From NCBI RefSeq assembly GCF_002261475.1, contig NZ_NEVN01000007.1, positions 62,001 to 126,000 of the forward strand: a stretch of DNA of 64,000 nt, read 5' to 3'. The DNA comes from Bordetella genomosp. 5. GTDB lineage: Bacteria > Pseudomonadota > Gammaproteobacteria > Burkholderiales > Burkholderiaceae_B. Positions 19,244 through 27,298 of this stretch are shown piece by piece. The notes beneath the pieces were generated by a model, which was given only the letters and a program-made list of their open reading frames with translations, made no database searches and was not told where the DNA came from. The first letter of the stretch is position 1, and the number at the start of each line of letters is the position of its first letter. A program made the translations under genes and the position numbers.

Positions 19244-19926
19244 GCGTCGCTCCGGGCGTTGCGGCGGCCAGGCCCGGGAAACAGCCGCCCGGCCAGCAGC
19301 AGCGCCGCCACGCAGACCGCCGACGTGATCAGCACCAGCAGATTGGCCGTGCGGTCATCGCCCGCCTGGACCGCCTCGTAGATGGCGATCGACAGCGTCT
19401 GGGTGCGGCCCGGCAGATTGCCCGCGATCATCAGCGTGGCGCCGAACTCGCCCAGCGCCCGGGCGAACGCCAGCAGCACGCCGGCCCCGATGCCGCGGGC
19501 CGCCAGGCGCAGCGTCACACGCAGGAAAATCCCCATCTCGCTCACGCCCAGCACGCGCGCGGCCGCCGGCAGCTGCGGGTCCACATCCTCGAACGCGGCG
19601 CGTGCCGACTTGAGCACCAGCGGAAACGCGACCACGGCCGCGGCGATCACCGCGCCCTGCCAGGTAAAGACCAGTTCGATGCCCCACCCGGCCAAGGTCT
19701 CGCCCAGCACGCCGCGGCGTCCGAGCAGCACCAGCAGGTAGTAGCCCAGCACGGTGGGCGGCAGCACGAGCGGCAGCGTGAGGATGGAATCGACCAGATC
19801 GCGCAGCGGCGAGCGCCAGCGCGCCAGGCCATAGGCCGCCGCCACGCCGGCGATCGCCGCGATCACGGTGGCCCACAGCGCCACCTTGAGCGACAGCAAC
19901 AGCGGCACCCAGATCGGATCCGTCAC
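19240..19926 (-). CDS. modB: molybdate ABC transporter permease
   Basis: Inner-membrane channel of the ModABC molybdate importer. Five to six membrane segments; the EAA loop is visible as RVLGVSEMGIFLRVTLRLA with the downstream GVLLAFARALGEFGATLM motif that is highly typical of ModB. 228 residues is the usual length. It lies 103 bp after modA and overlaps modC by four bases. Confidence 0.96.
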   Translation of the reverse strand: MTDPIWVPLLLSLKVALWATVIAAIAGVAAAYGLARWRSPLRDLVDSILTLPLVLPPTVLGYYLLVLLGRRGVLGETLAGWGIELVFTWQGAVIAAAVVAFPLVLKSARAAFEDVDPQLPAAARVLGVSEMGIFLRVTLRLAARGIGAGVLLAFARALGEFGATLMIAGNLPGRTQTLSIAIYEAVQAGDDRTANLLVLITSAVCVAALLLAGRLFPGPGRRNARSDA

Positions 19927-20029
19927 GCCGGGCTCCCGGTCGGGCGGGCGCAGCGCAAAGCGAGGGCGTACAGCAAAGACATCGCAACCTTTGGCGGGCG
20001 TCGGGCGGGTGAATCAGCGTGCTTCGGCG

Positions 20030-20785
20030 TCAGGGCTTGGAGAAGCCGAACTTCGCCAGAATAGCCTGCCCCTTGTCGGATCGCACATAGTCGATGAACG
20101 ACTGCGCCTCCTTGGCCGACGCCTCGCGCGTCGTGCGGGCGATCGGATACGTAATGGCCTGCGGCGTGGGCACCTCTGCCACCACGCGCACCTTGTCGGG
20201 CATCACGGCGGCGTCGGTCGCGAAGACGAAGCCCGCATCCACTTCACCGCGCGCCACGTAGTCGAGGCTCTGGCGCACGTTCTGCGCCGGCACACCCTTG
20301 GCGGCCACCGCATCCCAGAGATTCTGCTGCTTCAGCGCGCCTTCGGTATAGCGGCCCACCGGCACCGAGGCCGGATTGCCGTAGGCGACCCGCTTGACGG
20401 CCTCGCCGGCGAGGTCCTGCGTGCTGGTCACCGTGGCGGCCACGCCCACCGGCGTGATCAACACGAGCTTGTTGGCGGCGAAATCGACGCGCGTGGCGGG
20501 CAGCACGGCCTTCTGGGCCACGGCCCGATCCATGGCGGTCTGGTCGGCGGACGCGAACACGTCGGCCGGCGCCCCCTGTTCGATCTGGCGCAGCAGCACG
20601 TCGGAGGCGGCGAAATTGAACGTCAGCTTGGTGCCCGGATGCGCCGCCTCGTAGGCCTGGCCGACCTCGCGAAACGCGTTGGTGAGCGATGCCGCGGCGG
20701 ACACCACCAGATCGGCCGCCATCGCGGGGCTCGCCCACACGCCGGCCAGCACGGCCGCGATCACTGCTTTGTCGCGCAAGGTCAT
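20030..20785 (-). CDS. modA: periplasmic molybdate-binding protein
   Basis: Captures molybdate or tungstate for the ModBC importer. Sec signal peptide (about residues 1-23, ending SPAMA-A), then the ModA opening DLVVSAAASLTNAFREVG, with further typical segments FNFAASDVLLRQIEQGAPADVFASAD (split motif) and AYGNPASVPVGRYTEGAL. 251 residues. First gene of the operon, with GGAG upstream of ATG 20785 and a ModE box centred about 62 bp upstream. Confidence 0.97.
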   Translation of the reverse strand: MTLRDKAVIAAVLAGVWASPAMAADLVVSAAASLTNAFREVGQAYEAAHPGTKLTFNFAASDVLLRQIEQGAPADVFASADQTAMDRAVAQKAVLPATRVDFAANKLVLITPVGVAATVTSTQDLAGEAVKRVAYGNPASVPVGRYTEGALKQQNLWDAVAAKGVPAQNVRQSLDYVARGEVDAGFVFATDAAVMPDKVRVVAEVPTPQAITYPIARTTREASAKEAQSFIDYVRSDKGQAILAKFGFSKP

Positions 20786-20834
20786 TCGAATCTCCGGTTT
20801 GCCGCGCGCGTCAGGGAAACGGGCAGCGATGCAA

Positions 20835-20860
20835 GCGAAATATACCGAGCTATATAACGC
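20835..20860. promoter_or_regulatory. ModE-binding site upstream of modA
   Basis: Inverted arms GCGAAATATA and TATATAACGC separated by six bases (CCGAGC). This closely follows the known ModE consensus of TATATA half-sites with a 6-7 base spacer. The box starts 50 bp before the modA ATG, consistent with repression of modABC by ModE-molybdate. Confidence 0.88.
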
Positions 20861-20925
20861 GCGTCAAAATTGGTGACCCGGTGTTTGCGCAGTATCAAAT
20901 ACGCGCGGGCGCCAAGCGGCGCCGA

Positions 20926-20954
20926 TGAAAAACGCCGCCCTGGCGGGGGCGGCG
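20926..20954 (-). terminator. terminator of the ABC_sub_bind transporter operon
   Basis: On the minus strand a CGCCGCC / GGCGGCG stem is followed by TTTTTCATC. It lies about 30 bp past the stop of the ATP-binding gene that ends at 20985. Confidence 0.7.
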
Positions 20955-20984
20955 TGAGTGGGTGCCGACGCAGGGACCGGCGTC

Positions 20985-21779
20985 TCAGCTCAGCAGCAGC
21001 GCGTCGTCGGCGAGCTTTTCGCCGCGCACGCGCTCGAACATGGCGAGCAGGTCCGGCACGTCCATGCCGCGCCGCTCGTCGCCCGAGACATCGAGCACGA
21101 CCTGGCCCTGGTGCAGCATCACCGTGCGCTCGCCCACGTCCAGCGCCTGCCGCATGCTGTGGGTGACCATCATCGTCGTGAGCTTGTTCTCGGACACGAT
21201 GCGCGCCGTGAGCTGCAGCACGAAATCGGCCGTGCGCGGATCGAGCGCCGCCGTGTGCTCGTCGAGCAGCAGGATGCGCGACGGTTGCAGCGCCGCCATC
21301 AGCAGGCTGACGGCCTGGCGCTGACCGCCGGACAGCAGGCCGATCCGGTCGGTGAGGCGGTTCTCGAGGCCCAGGCCCAGCGTGGCCAGACGCTCGCGAA
21401 AGCCTTCGCGCATCGAGGCCTTGACCGCGCGGGACAAGCCGCGGCGCGCGCCGCGCAGCTGGGCCAGCGCCATGTTCTCTTCGATGGTGAGGTCTTCGCA
21501 GGTGCCGGCCATGGGATCCTGGAACACCCGCGCCACCCGGCCGGCCCGCGCCCACACGGGCTGGCGGGTCACGTCGGCGTCGTCCACCAGGATCTGGCCC
21601 GAATCCACGGGCAGGTCACCGGACACGGCGTTGAGGAACGTGGACTTGCCGGCTCCGTTGGAGCCGATCACGGTGACGAACTGGCCGCTGGGAATGTCGA
21701 GCGACAGACCGCGCAGCGCGCGCGTCTCGATCGGCGTGCCGGCATTGAACGTAATGAACAGATCGCGTGCGCACAACAT
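20985..21779 (-). CDS. ABC transporter ATP-binding protein (partner of ABC_sub_bind receptor)
   Basis: ATPase of an importer encoded with the permease and the binding protein upstream. Walker A GSNGAGKSTFL near residue 39, signature LLSGGQRQAVSLLMA, and Walker B ILLLDEHTAALD; the DEHTAALD variant is characteristic of the ATPases that accompany ABC_sub_bind receptors. 264 residues. Begins one base after the permease stop, so the two are cotranscribed. Substrate not determinable; some relatives are linked to aromatic amino acids. Confidence 0.88.
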   Translation of the reverse strand: MLCARDLFITFNAGTPIETRALRGLSLDIPSGQFVTVIGSNGAGKSTFLNAVSGDLPVDSGQILVDDADVTRQPVWARAGRVARVFQDPMAGTCEDLTIEENMALAQLRGARRGLSRAVKASMREGFRERLATLGLGLENRLTDRIGLLSGGQRQAVSLLMAALQPSRILLLDEHTAALDPRTADFVLQLTARIVSENKLTTMMVTHSMRQALDVGERTVMLHQGQVVLDVSGDERRGMDVPDLLAMFERVRGEKLADDALLLS

Positions 21780-21780
21780 A

Positions 21781-22680
21781 TCAGCGCCCCTTCTTGCCGA
21801 ACAGACGGCGCTTGAGCATGGGAATGACCAGCGCGATCGTCACCAGGACGGCGGTCACGAGATTCAGGTCCTGGGCCTTCAGGCCGATGAAGTCGCTGTT
21901 GAGCGCCAGGGCGATGAAGAATCGATACACGATGGCGCCGATGATGACGGCGAGCGTGGCCATCACCAGCTTGCGCGACGGCAGGATGCTTTCGCCGACG
22001 ATCACCGCGGCCAGGCCGATCACGATGGTGCCGATGCCCATCGAGATGTCGGCGCCGCCCTGCGTCTGCGCGAACAGCGCGCCGGCAAGCGCCACTAGCG
22101 CGTTCGACAGGGCCATGCCGCCAAGGATCATCGCGCCGGTGTTGACGCCCTGCGCCCGGGCCATGCGACCGTTGGAGCCGGTGGCGCGCATCGCAAGGCC
22201 GCTCTGCGTGGCGAAGTACCAGTCGAGCACGATCTTGGCCACGATCACCACGAGCAGCAGCAGCAACGGCCGCGCTTCGTAATCGCTGAGCCACGACGGC
22301 TGCAGGATCGTGAAAATCGTGGGCTCCGTGATGAGCGGCACGTTGGGCTTGCCCATGATGCGCAGATTGATCGAATACAGCGCGATCATCATCAGGATGC
22401 TGGCGAGCAGGTCCATGATCTTCAGGCGCACATTGAGCCAGCCCGTCACCAGTCCGGCGAGCGCGCCGGCACAGGTGGCGATGATCGTGGACGTGAACGG
22501 GTCCATGCCCGAGGCGATCAGCGTGGCCGCAACCGCGCCGCCCAGCGGAAAGCTGCCGTCGACCGTGAGGTCGGGGAACCGCAACAGGCGAAACGAAATC
22601 AGCACGCCCAGCGCCACCAGACTGAAGATCAGGCCGATCTCCAAAGCGCCCAACAGTGAAAACAGAGACATCAAATCCAT
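21781..22680 (-). CDS. ABC transporter permease (BPD_transp_2 type)
   Basis: Inner-membrane permease of about eight hydrophobic helices, 299 residues, resembling the LivH/RbsC branch. Visible family traits are FRLLRFPDLTVDGSFPLGGAV near residue 32 and GWLNVRLKIMDLLASILMM near residue 80, typical of the permeases paired with ABC_sub_bind receptors. It lies downstream of the binding-protein gene on the same strand; a hairpin and a 76-bp repeat block separate them, which would let receptor be made in excess over permease. Confidence 0.88.
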   Translation of the reverse strand: MDLMSLFSLLGALEIGLIFSLVALGVLISFRLLRFPDLTVDGSFPLGGAVAATLIASGMDPFTSTIIATCAGALAGLVTGWLNVRLKIMDLLASILMMIALYSINLRIMGKPNVPLITEPTIFTILQPSWLSDYEARPLLLLLVVIVAKIVLDWYFATQSGLAMRATGSNGRMARAQGVNTGAMILGGMALSNALVALAGALFAQTQGGADISMGIGTIVIGLAAVIVGESILPSRKLVMATLAVIIGAIVYRFFIALALNSDFIGLKAQDLNLVTAVLVTIALVIPMLKRRLFGKKGR

Positions 22681-22800
22681 CCGGTCAGGGAGCAGGAACG
22701 GGCATGCTACCTAAAGCACACGCCGCAATTCTTGCGTTCGAGCATCGGTAATACCCGAGGTTTCGAAACGAATATTTCAAAATGGAAGGGAGAGGGGGAG

Positions 22801-22982
22801 CCCCCACGCTGCGCCTTCGGCTTGCTGCCCCCCGAGGGGGCGCTTTTGCCTTGGGGCGGCCCGGCGGCAAAAGGTGCCCCCACGCTGCGCCTTCGGCTTG
22901 CTGCCCCCCGAGGGGGCGCTTTTGCCTTGGGGCGGCCCGGCGGCAAAAGGTGCCCCCACGCTGCGCCTTCGGCTTGCTGCCC
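22801..22982. repeat. 76-bp tandem repeat, about 2.4 copies
   Basis: Copies start at 22801, 22877 and 22953; the first two are identical over nearly all of their length and the third stops after about 30 bases. Each unit holds two potential hairpins: GCCCCC / GGGGGC, and CTTTTGCC / GGCAAAAG around a GC-rich loop. It fills the 364-bp gap between the receptor gene and the permease gene and has no coding character. It resembles the hairpin-rich dispersed repeats common in Alcaligenaceae intergenic DNA. Confidence 0.93.
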
Positions 22983-22992
22983 AGTAAACAAA

Positions 22993-23030
22993 ATGCCCCG
23001 CGCCAGGTGTTGTTGCCTGGGGCGGGGCAT
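22993..23030 (-). terminator. attenuator-like terminator after the receptor gene
   Basis: A 15-bp near-perfect stem (ATGCCCCGCGCCAGG with one mismatch in its partner) around an 8-base loop, followed on the minus strand by TTTGTTTACT. It begins 14 bp after the stop codon of the substrate-binding gene and precedes the permease, so it probably limits readthrough. Confidence 0.75.
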
Positions 23031-23044
23031 CGGCGAAACCGTGA

Positions 23045-24019
23045 TTATTTCACGATCTGCGCGGCCTGCTTGACCAGCGCGTCCGACAGCGTGACACCCT
23101 GCTTTTCGGCGGCGCCCGGGTTCACGAAGAGCTCGAGCTTGGAGCTGGTTTCGGAGGGGATCGCGCCGGGCTGCTCGCCCTTCAGGATGCGGCCGACCAT
23201 CTTGCCGGTCTGCACGCCGAGGTCGCGGTAGTTGATGCCGAGCGCCGCGATCGCGCCGCGCTTGACGCTGTCGGTATCGGACGCGATGAGCGGCAGCTTG
23301 GCGTCGTTGCCGACCTTGACCAGCGCCTCGTAGGCCGACACCACGTTGTTGTCGGTGTTGGTGTAGATCACGTCGACCTTGCCGATCAGGCTGCGCGCGG
23401 CCGAGGCCACGTCGACGGTGCGCGGCGCGGCGGCCTCCACCAGCGTCATGCCTGCCTTGGGCAGCAGCTCCTGCAGTTGCTTGACCACCACGACCGAATT
23501 GGCTTCGCCGGGGTTATAGACCATGCCCACGCGCTTGGCTTCGGGCACGACCTTCTTGATCAGCTCGATCTGCTTGTCGAGCGCGAGCAGGTCGGAAACA
23601 CCGGTGACGTTGGTGCCGGAGGCCTGCATGCCCGGCACGAGCTGCGCCGCCACGGGATCGGTCACGGCGGAGTACACCACCGGCACGGTCTTGGTGGAGG
23701 CCACGACGGCCTGGGCCGAGGGCGTGGCGATCGCCACGATGGCGTCGGGCTTGTCGCCCACGAACTTGCGTGCGATCTGCGCGGCGGTGCCGGTGTTGCC
23801 CTGCGCGCTCTGGTACTGCCACTTGAGGTTCTTGCCTTCGTCGAAGCCGGATTGCTTCAGGCCTTCCTTGACGCCATCACGCACGGCGTCGAGGGCCGGA
23901 TGTTCGACGATGGCGGTCACGGCGACCGACTTCTGTTGCGCCAGGGCCGGCGCGGCCTGTACGGCCATCGCCAGCGCCATCGCGCCGACCGTCAGAAAAT
24001 GTTTTTTTCCGATCAGCAT
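23045..24019 (-). CDS. ABC transporter substrate-binding protein (ABC_sub_bind family)
   Basis: Periplasmic receptor of the importer encoded downstream. Signal peptide about residues 1-27 ending in APALA-Q. The body has the family pattern VAVTAIVEHPALDAVRDG, ATPSAQAVVASTKTVPVVYSAVTDP and YTNTDNNVVSAYEAL, a bilobed fold. 324 residues is usual. A GGAGCTTACCT ribosome site precedes the ATG. Ligand unknown; related systems (TrpX-like) have been tied to tryptophan or tyrosine, which is not shown by the sequence here. Confidence 0.88.
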   Translation of the reverse strand: MLIGKKHFLTVGAMALAMAVQAAPALAQQKSVAVTAIVEHPALDAVRDGVKEGLKQSGFDEGKNLKWQYQSAQGNTGTAAQIARKFVGDKPDAIVAIATPSAQAVVASTKTVPVVYSAVTDPVAAQLVPGMQASGTNVTGVSDLLALDKQIELIKKVVPEAKRVGMVYNPGEANSVVVVKQLQELLPKAGMTLVEAAAPRTVDVASAARSLIGKVDVIYTNTDNNVVSAYEALVKVGNDAKLPLIASDTDSVKRGAIAALGINYRDLGVQTGKMVGRILKGEQPGAIPSETSSKLELFVNPGAAEKQGVTLSDALVKQAAQIVK

Positions 24020-24080
24020 AGGTAAGCTCCTTACACCCGTTGTTTATGGTTCGTCGCAACCAGGTCGGTCGCGAGAGCGC

Positions 24081-24168
24081 GTAGTCTAACGTGGGCAAAC
24101 GCCGGAAGCGGCGCGGGATATCCCTCATCGCCCGGCTGCGCTATCGCCCGAAAGGTGTAGTCTAACGT
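24081..24168 (-). promoter_or_regulatory. duplicated ACGTTAGACTAC element upstream of the receptor gene
   Basis: The 12-mer GTAGTCTAACGT occurs at 24081-24092 and again at 24157-24168, 76 bp apart. Read on the minus strand, TTAGACT resembles a -10 hexamer, so these could be two promoters for the ABC gene that starts at 24019, or a paired operator. No good -35 box was found for either. Confidence 0.4.
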
Positions 24169-24252
24169 CAGCGCCCCGCTGCACCGCAGCATCGGCCCGC
24201 CTCCCTTTCTTTCCGGCCCGACCTGTCGGGCCCGATCACCAGGACACCCATC

Positions 24253-25209
24253 ATGCAGACTCGCCCGCTCGGCCGTTCCGGTTTGTCGATTCCGCCCATC
24301 GCCTTCGGCGGCAATGTGTTCGGCTGGACCGCCGACGCCGCCACCACGTTCTCGCTGCTCGACGCCATGGTCGACGCCGGCCTGAACTTCATCGATACCG
24401 CCGACGTGTACTCGCGCTGGGTCGAAGGTCATTCGGGCGGCGAGTCCGAAACCCTGATCGGCCAGTGGCTCAAGAAAACCGGCAAGCGCGACCGCGTGCT
24501 GATCGCGACCAAGGTCGGCATGGACATGGGAGACGGCAGAGTCGGACTCAAGCCGGCCTACATCCGCCAGGCGGTCGAGGATTCGCTCGCGCGCCTGCAG
24601 ACCGACCACATCGATCTCTACCAGGCTCACAAAGACGATCCCGACACACCGCTCGCCGACACGCTCGAAGCCTTCGCCGAGCTGATCGCCGCCGGCAAGG
24701 TGCGCGCGATCGGCGCGTCCAACTACTCCACCGCCCGGCTCAACGAAGCGCTCATCACCAGCGAACGCCTGGGCCTGCCGCGCTACGAAAGCATCCAGCC
24801 CGAATACAACCTGTACACCCGCGAGCCGTACGAGAATGGCTTGCAGGAGCTGGTCCTGAGCCAGGAGCTCGGCACGATCAACTACTTCGCGCTGGCGAGC
24901 GGCTTTCTGTCGGGCAAGTACCGCAGTGCGGCCGATGCCGGGCTCAGCGTGCGCGGTCAGAAGATCGTCGAAAAATACCTCGACGCGCGGGGACTGCGCA
25001 TTCTCAAGGCGCTCGACGAGGTCGCGGAGAACAGCGGCGCGCGCCCCGCGCAGGTGGCGCTGGCCTGGCAGCTGGCCCAGCCCGGCATCACCGCGCCGAT
25101 CGCCAGCGCCACCTCGATCGCGCAGCTCGACGAGCTCGTCGGCGCCGCCCATCTCAAGCTGTCGCGCGACGATCTCGTGCGCCTGAGCGCGGCCAGCGCC
25201 TGGTGCTGA
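24253..25209 (+). CDS. aldo/keto reductase
   Basis: NADPH-dependent (beta/alpha)8-barrel oxidoreductase acting on aldehydes or ketones, cytoplasmic. Starts MQTRPLGRSGLSIPPIAFG. The catalytic tetrad is readable: Asp and Tyr in FIDTADVYSRW, Lys in LIATKVG and His in DLYQAHKDDP. The C-terminal ASATSIAQLDELVGA is the cofactor-binding segment. 318 residues, similar to YajO/tas-type AKRs. Monocistronic and convergent with the HD-kinase gene, which ends 8 bp away. Physiological substrate unknown. Confidence 0.93.
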   Translation: MQTRPLGRSGLSIPPIAFGGNVFGWTADAATTFSLLDAMVDAGLNFIDTADVYSRWVEGHSGGESETLIGQWLKKTGKRDRVLIATKVGMDMGDGRVGLKPAYIRQAVEDSLARLQTDHIDLYQAHKDDPDTPLADTLEAFAELIAAGKVRAIGASNYSTARLNEALITSERLGLPRYESIQPEYNLYTREPYENGLQELVLSQELGTINYFALASGFLSGKYRSAADAGLSVRGQKIVEKYLDARGLRILKALDEVAENSGARPAQVALAWQLAQPGITAPIASATSIAQLDELVGAAHLKLSRDDLVRLSAASAWC

Positions 25210-25216
25210 CGCCCCG

Positions 25217-26365
25217 CTAGGCGGCCACTGCCACCTCGTAGCGCACGGCGTGCGCCTCGGTCGGCAAAGGCAGCTCCCAGCGGTGCAGCATGCCGAGCAG
25301 CGCCTTATTGCTGAGCGTGGTGTCGCGCCGGTTATTACGCCGCAGCAACTCCGCGCGCGGCTGCTCGAGATACACGATCTCGACCTCGGCGCCGTAGGCG
25401 TAGCAGAGGTCGAGCGCGCGCGAACGCATCTGCTCGCTCAAGTGCGTGGCGTTCCACACGAAAGCCTGGTGCTCGCGCAACAGGGCACGCGCCCGGTCCA
25501 GCGCGTAGTGCGCGGCGCGGCCGTCGTTCTGGCCGTGCCGCAAACCCAGTGCTTCGCGCGCGTCGTCATACGACACCACCGGCAGCCCCGCGCGCTGCTC
25601 GCGCACCCAGCTATCCTTGCCCGCGGCGGGCAGCCCGCACATCAGCGTGACACGCGCGCCCGGCTCCTGAAACAGCGGGTAGTCGGGATGCACGTCCGCG
25701 CCGCGAAAATAGCTCACGCGCGTGTGCGCATCGGCGAAAGCACGCGGCTGGCCGTAGCAGCCCTCCTCGCGCGCCAGCTCGCGGAACAGCTCGATGCTGT
25801 CGAGCACCCGCGCCTGGTCCGCGCAGATCCGCCCGCGCATGTCGGCCTCGGCCAGCGCCGCCAGCAGACGGATATCCAGCTGCCACGACAGCGCCCGCAC
25901 CGTATGCACCGGCGGCACGGGCCGGCGCGTGTCTTCCAGGCAATAAAAAGGCACCTGATGCACGGCGATCAGACGGCAGACCGCCTCGCGCTGGTCGAAC
26001 GGCATGCCGGCCTCCCAGAGCAACACACGCGCGTCGATCGCGCCTTTGCGCGAATGGCCGGGCTGCCCGATCCGGCCCGTCACCGGGTCGATCACCGTCG
26101 TGCGGTACTTCGCCACGTCGTGCAGCAGCGCCGCGAAAAACAGCACGGCCCGCTCGTGCGGCGTGGCGAGCGCATAGTCCTGCGACGCGATCAACGCCTC
26201 GACGACCATGCAGGTGTGGGTCCAGACGTCGCCCTCGCCGTGATAGGCCGGCTCCTGCGGCGTGGTGCGCGCCTGCTCCAGCACCGGAAAGGCGGCCAGG
26301 CATTGCGCCGCGTCGAAGGCCTGACGGGCTTCGGGCACCAGGCGGCTCAGTTGATTCCAATTCAT
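25217..26365 (-). CDS. HD-Pnk: HD phosphohydrolase fused to 5'-OH polynucleotide kinase
   Basis: Predicted bifunctional nucleic-acid end-healing enzyme. The N-terminal HD domain shows His 50, His82-Asp83 (AALLHDVAKY), His104 and His136, and an Asp near 174. The C-terminal half is a P-loop kinase of the polynucleotide-kinase type: GLPAAGKDS at 244-252, VVSYDDAREALG at 263-274, and a lid LRRNNRRDTTLS near 341-352. This architecture matches HD-Pnk, characterised in Runella slithyformis as a 2',3'-phosphoesterase plus 5'-kinase. 382 residues. It follows the RNA ligase gene by 30 bp with its own AAGGAG site, so the two form an operon. Confidence 0.87.
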   Translation of the reverse strand: MNWNQLSRLVPEARQAFDAAQCLAAFPVLEQARTTPQEPAYHGEGDVWTHTCMVVEALIASQDYALATPHERAVLFFAALLHDVAKYRTTVIDPVTGRIGQPGHSRKGAIDARVLLWEAGMPFDQREAVCRLIAVHQVPFYCLEDTRRPVPPVHTVRALSWQLDIRLLAALAEADMRGRICADQARVLDSIELFRELAREEGCYGQPRAFADAHTRVSYFRGADVHPDYPLFQEPGARVTLMCGLPAAGKDSWVREQRAGLPVVSYDDAREALGLRHGQNDGRAAHYALDRARALLREHQAFVWNATHLSEQMRSRALDLCYAYGAEVEIVYLEQPRAELLRRNNRRDTTLSNKALLGMLHRWELPLPTEAHAVRYEVAVAA

Positions 26366-26395
26366 GTCGATACTCCTTGTTCTGTTCGCGTCAGC

Positions 26396-27298
26396 TCAGC
26401 GCGCGCGGCGGCGCTTGCCCGTCGGGACCGCGGCGTTCAGTTCGTCCAGGCCCTGCAGCGTGCGCAGGCCCAGCGATTCCCAGGTGAGCGCGAGCCGCGG
26501 CGCATACAGATCCACGCCTTCGGCCAGGCCGTTGGGCAGGATCGGGCGGCGCTGGTGATGCGAACCGCTGTCGAGAATGGTCTGCACGAAGTCCGGCCGC
26601 ACGAGTTTGTAGCGGGCCAGCACGCGTTGATCGTCCTCGACCTTGATGTACAGCCCTTCGGCCTGATCCGAGGGGTCGGTCTGCTGCCGGCACAGGTCCA
26701 GCGGCAGGCCTTCACGCGCGACCGTGTCCGCGAACCGCTCGCGCCACGTCGTGCTCTTGGCCAGCGAGGGCCGCACCAGTTGCCACAGCAGCGCGGGCCG
26801 CGCCGGCATGGGCCCCGCGTACAACACGGGCACCGGCAGCACCGGCGCGCCAGCCAGCAAGGCATGGCGGCGCGGCGTGGACAGAAAGCAGTCCGCGCGG
26901 TGGTCGTAGATGTCGAACTCGTGGAAGTGGTGCGGCAGGCGGTCGTAAAAGACCGAATGCTTGCTGAACGTCCATTCGCCATACATCACGTAGCGGTCTT
27001 CGAGCAGCGCGAGCAGCCGCGCCTCGTGCGCCACCGCCCACTGCTTGAACAAATTGAACTGGCGTTCGCGCGCACCGCCGGCCAGGTAATGACCGCGCGA
27101 CTGCAGCCGCAATTCGCCCGCCGCGCTGAACGACACGCCGGTGTTCGCGCCATCGAGTTTTTCTTCGATGACGACACGACGGCCGGCCAGCGCCTGCAGC
27201 GCGACCTGATCGCTGGCGTCATCGCCCACCTGCAGCCGCGACCCTTCGAGGTGCGGCGTGCGGGGGTACTTCAAGAGAGATTGAGAGGAAATAAGCAT
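26396..27298 (-). CDS. ATP-dependent RNA ligase (Rnl2-like nucleotidyltransferase)
   Basis: Predicted to seal 3'-OH and 5'-phosphate RNA ends. Nucleotidyltransferase motifs are in order: I EEKLDGAN with Lys47 as the AMP-accepting residue, III VMYGEW (about 104-109), IIIa FHEFDIYD (about 125-132), IV EGLYIKVE (about 214-221) and V ARYKLVRPDF (about 228-237). 300 residues from ATG 27298; an upstream in-frame start at 27409 adds a non-conserved lead and is less likely. It has no OB-fold or DNA-ligase extras. First gene of a two-gene operon with HD-Pnk, behind a long leader. Confidence 0.87.
   Translation of the reverse strand: MLISSQSLLKYPRTPHLEGSRLQVGDDASDQVALQALAGRRVVIEEKLDGANTGVSFSAAGELRLQSRGHYLAGGARERQFNLFKQWAVAHEARLLALLEDRYVMYGEWTFSKHSVFYDRLPHHFHEFDIYDHRADCFLSTPRRHALLAGAPVLPVPVLYAGPMPARPALLWQLVRPSLAKSTTWRERFADTVAREGLPLDLCRQQTDPSDQAEGLYIKVEDDQRVLARYKLVRPDFVQTILDSGSHHQRRPILPNGLAEGVDLYAPRLALTWESLGLRTLQGLDELNAAVPTGKRRRAR

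Noticed and set aside
22801..22982. 76-bp repeat block as a CRISPR or coding gene
   Set aside because: The whole 76 bp repeats without unique spacer sequence; open frames through it are simple translations of the repeat.
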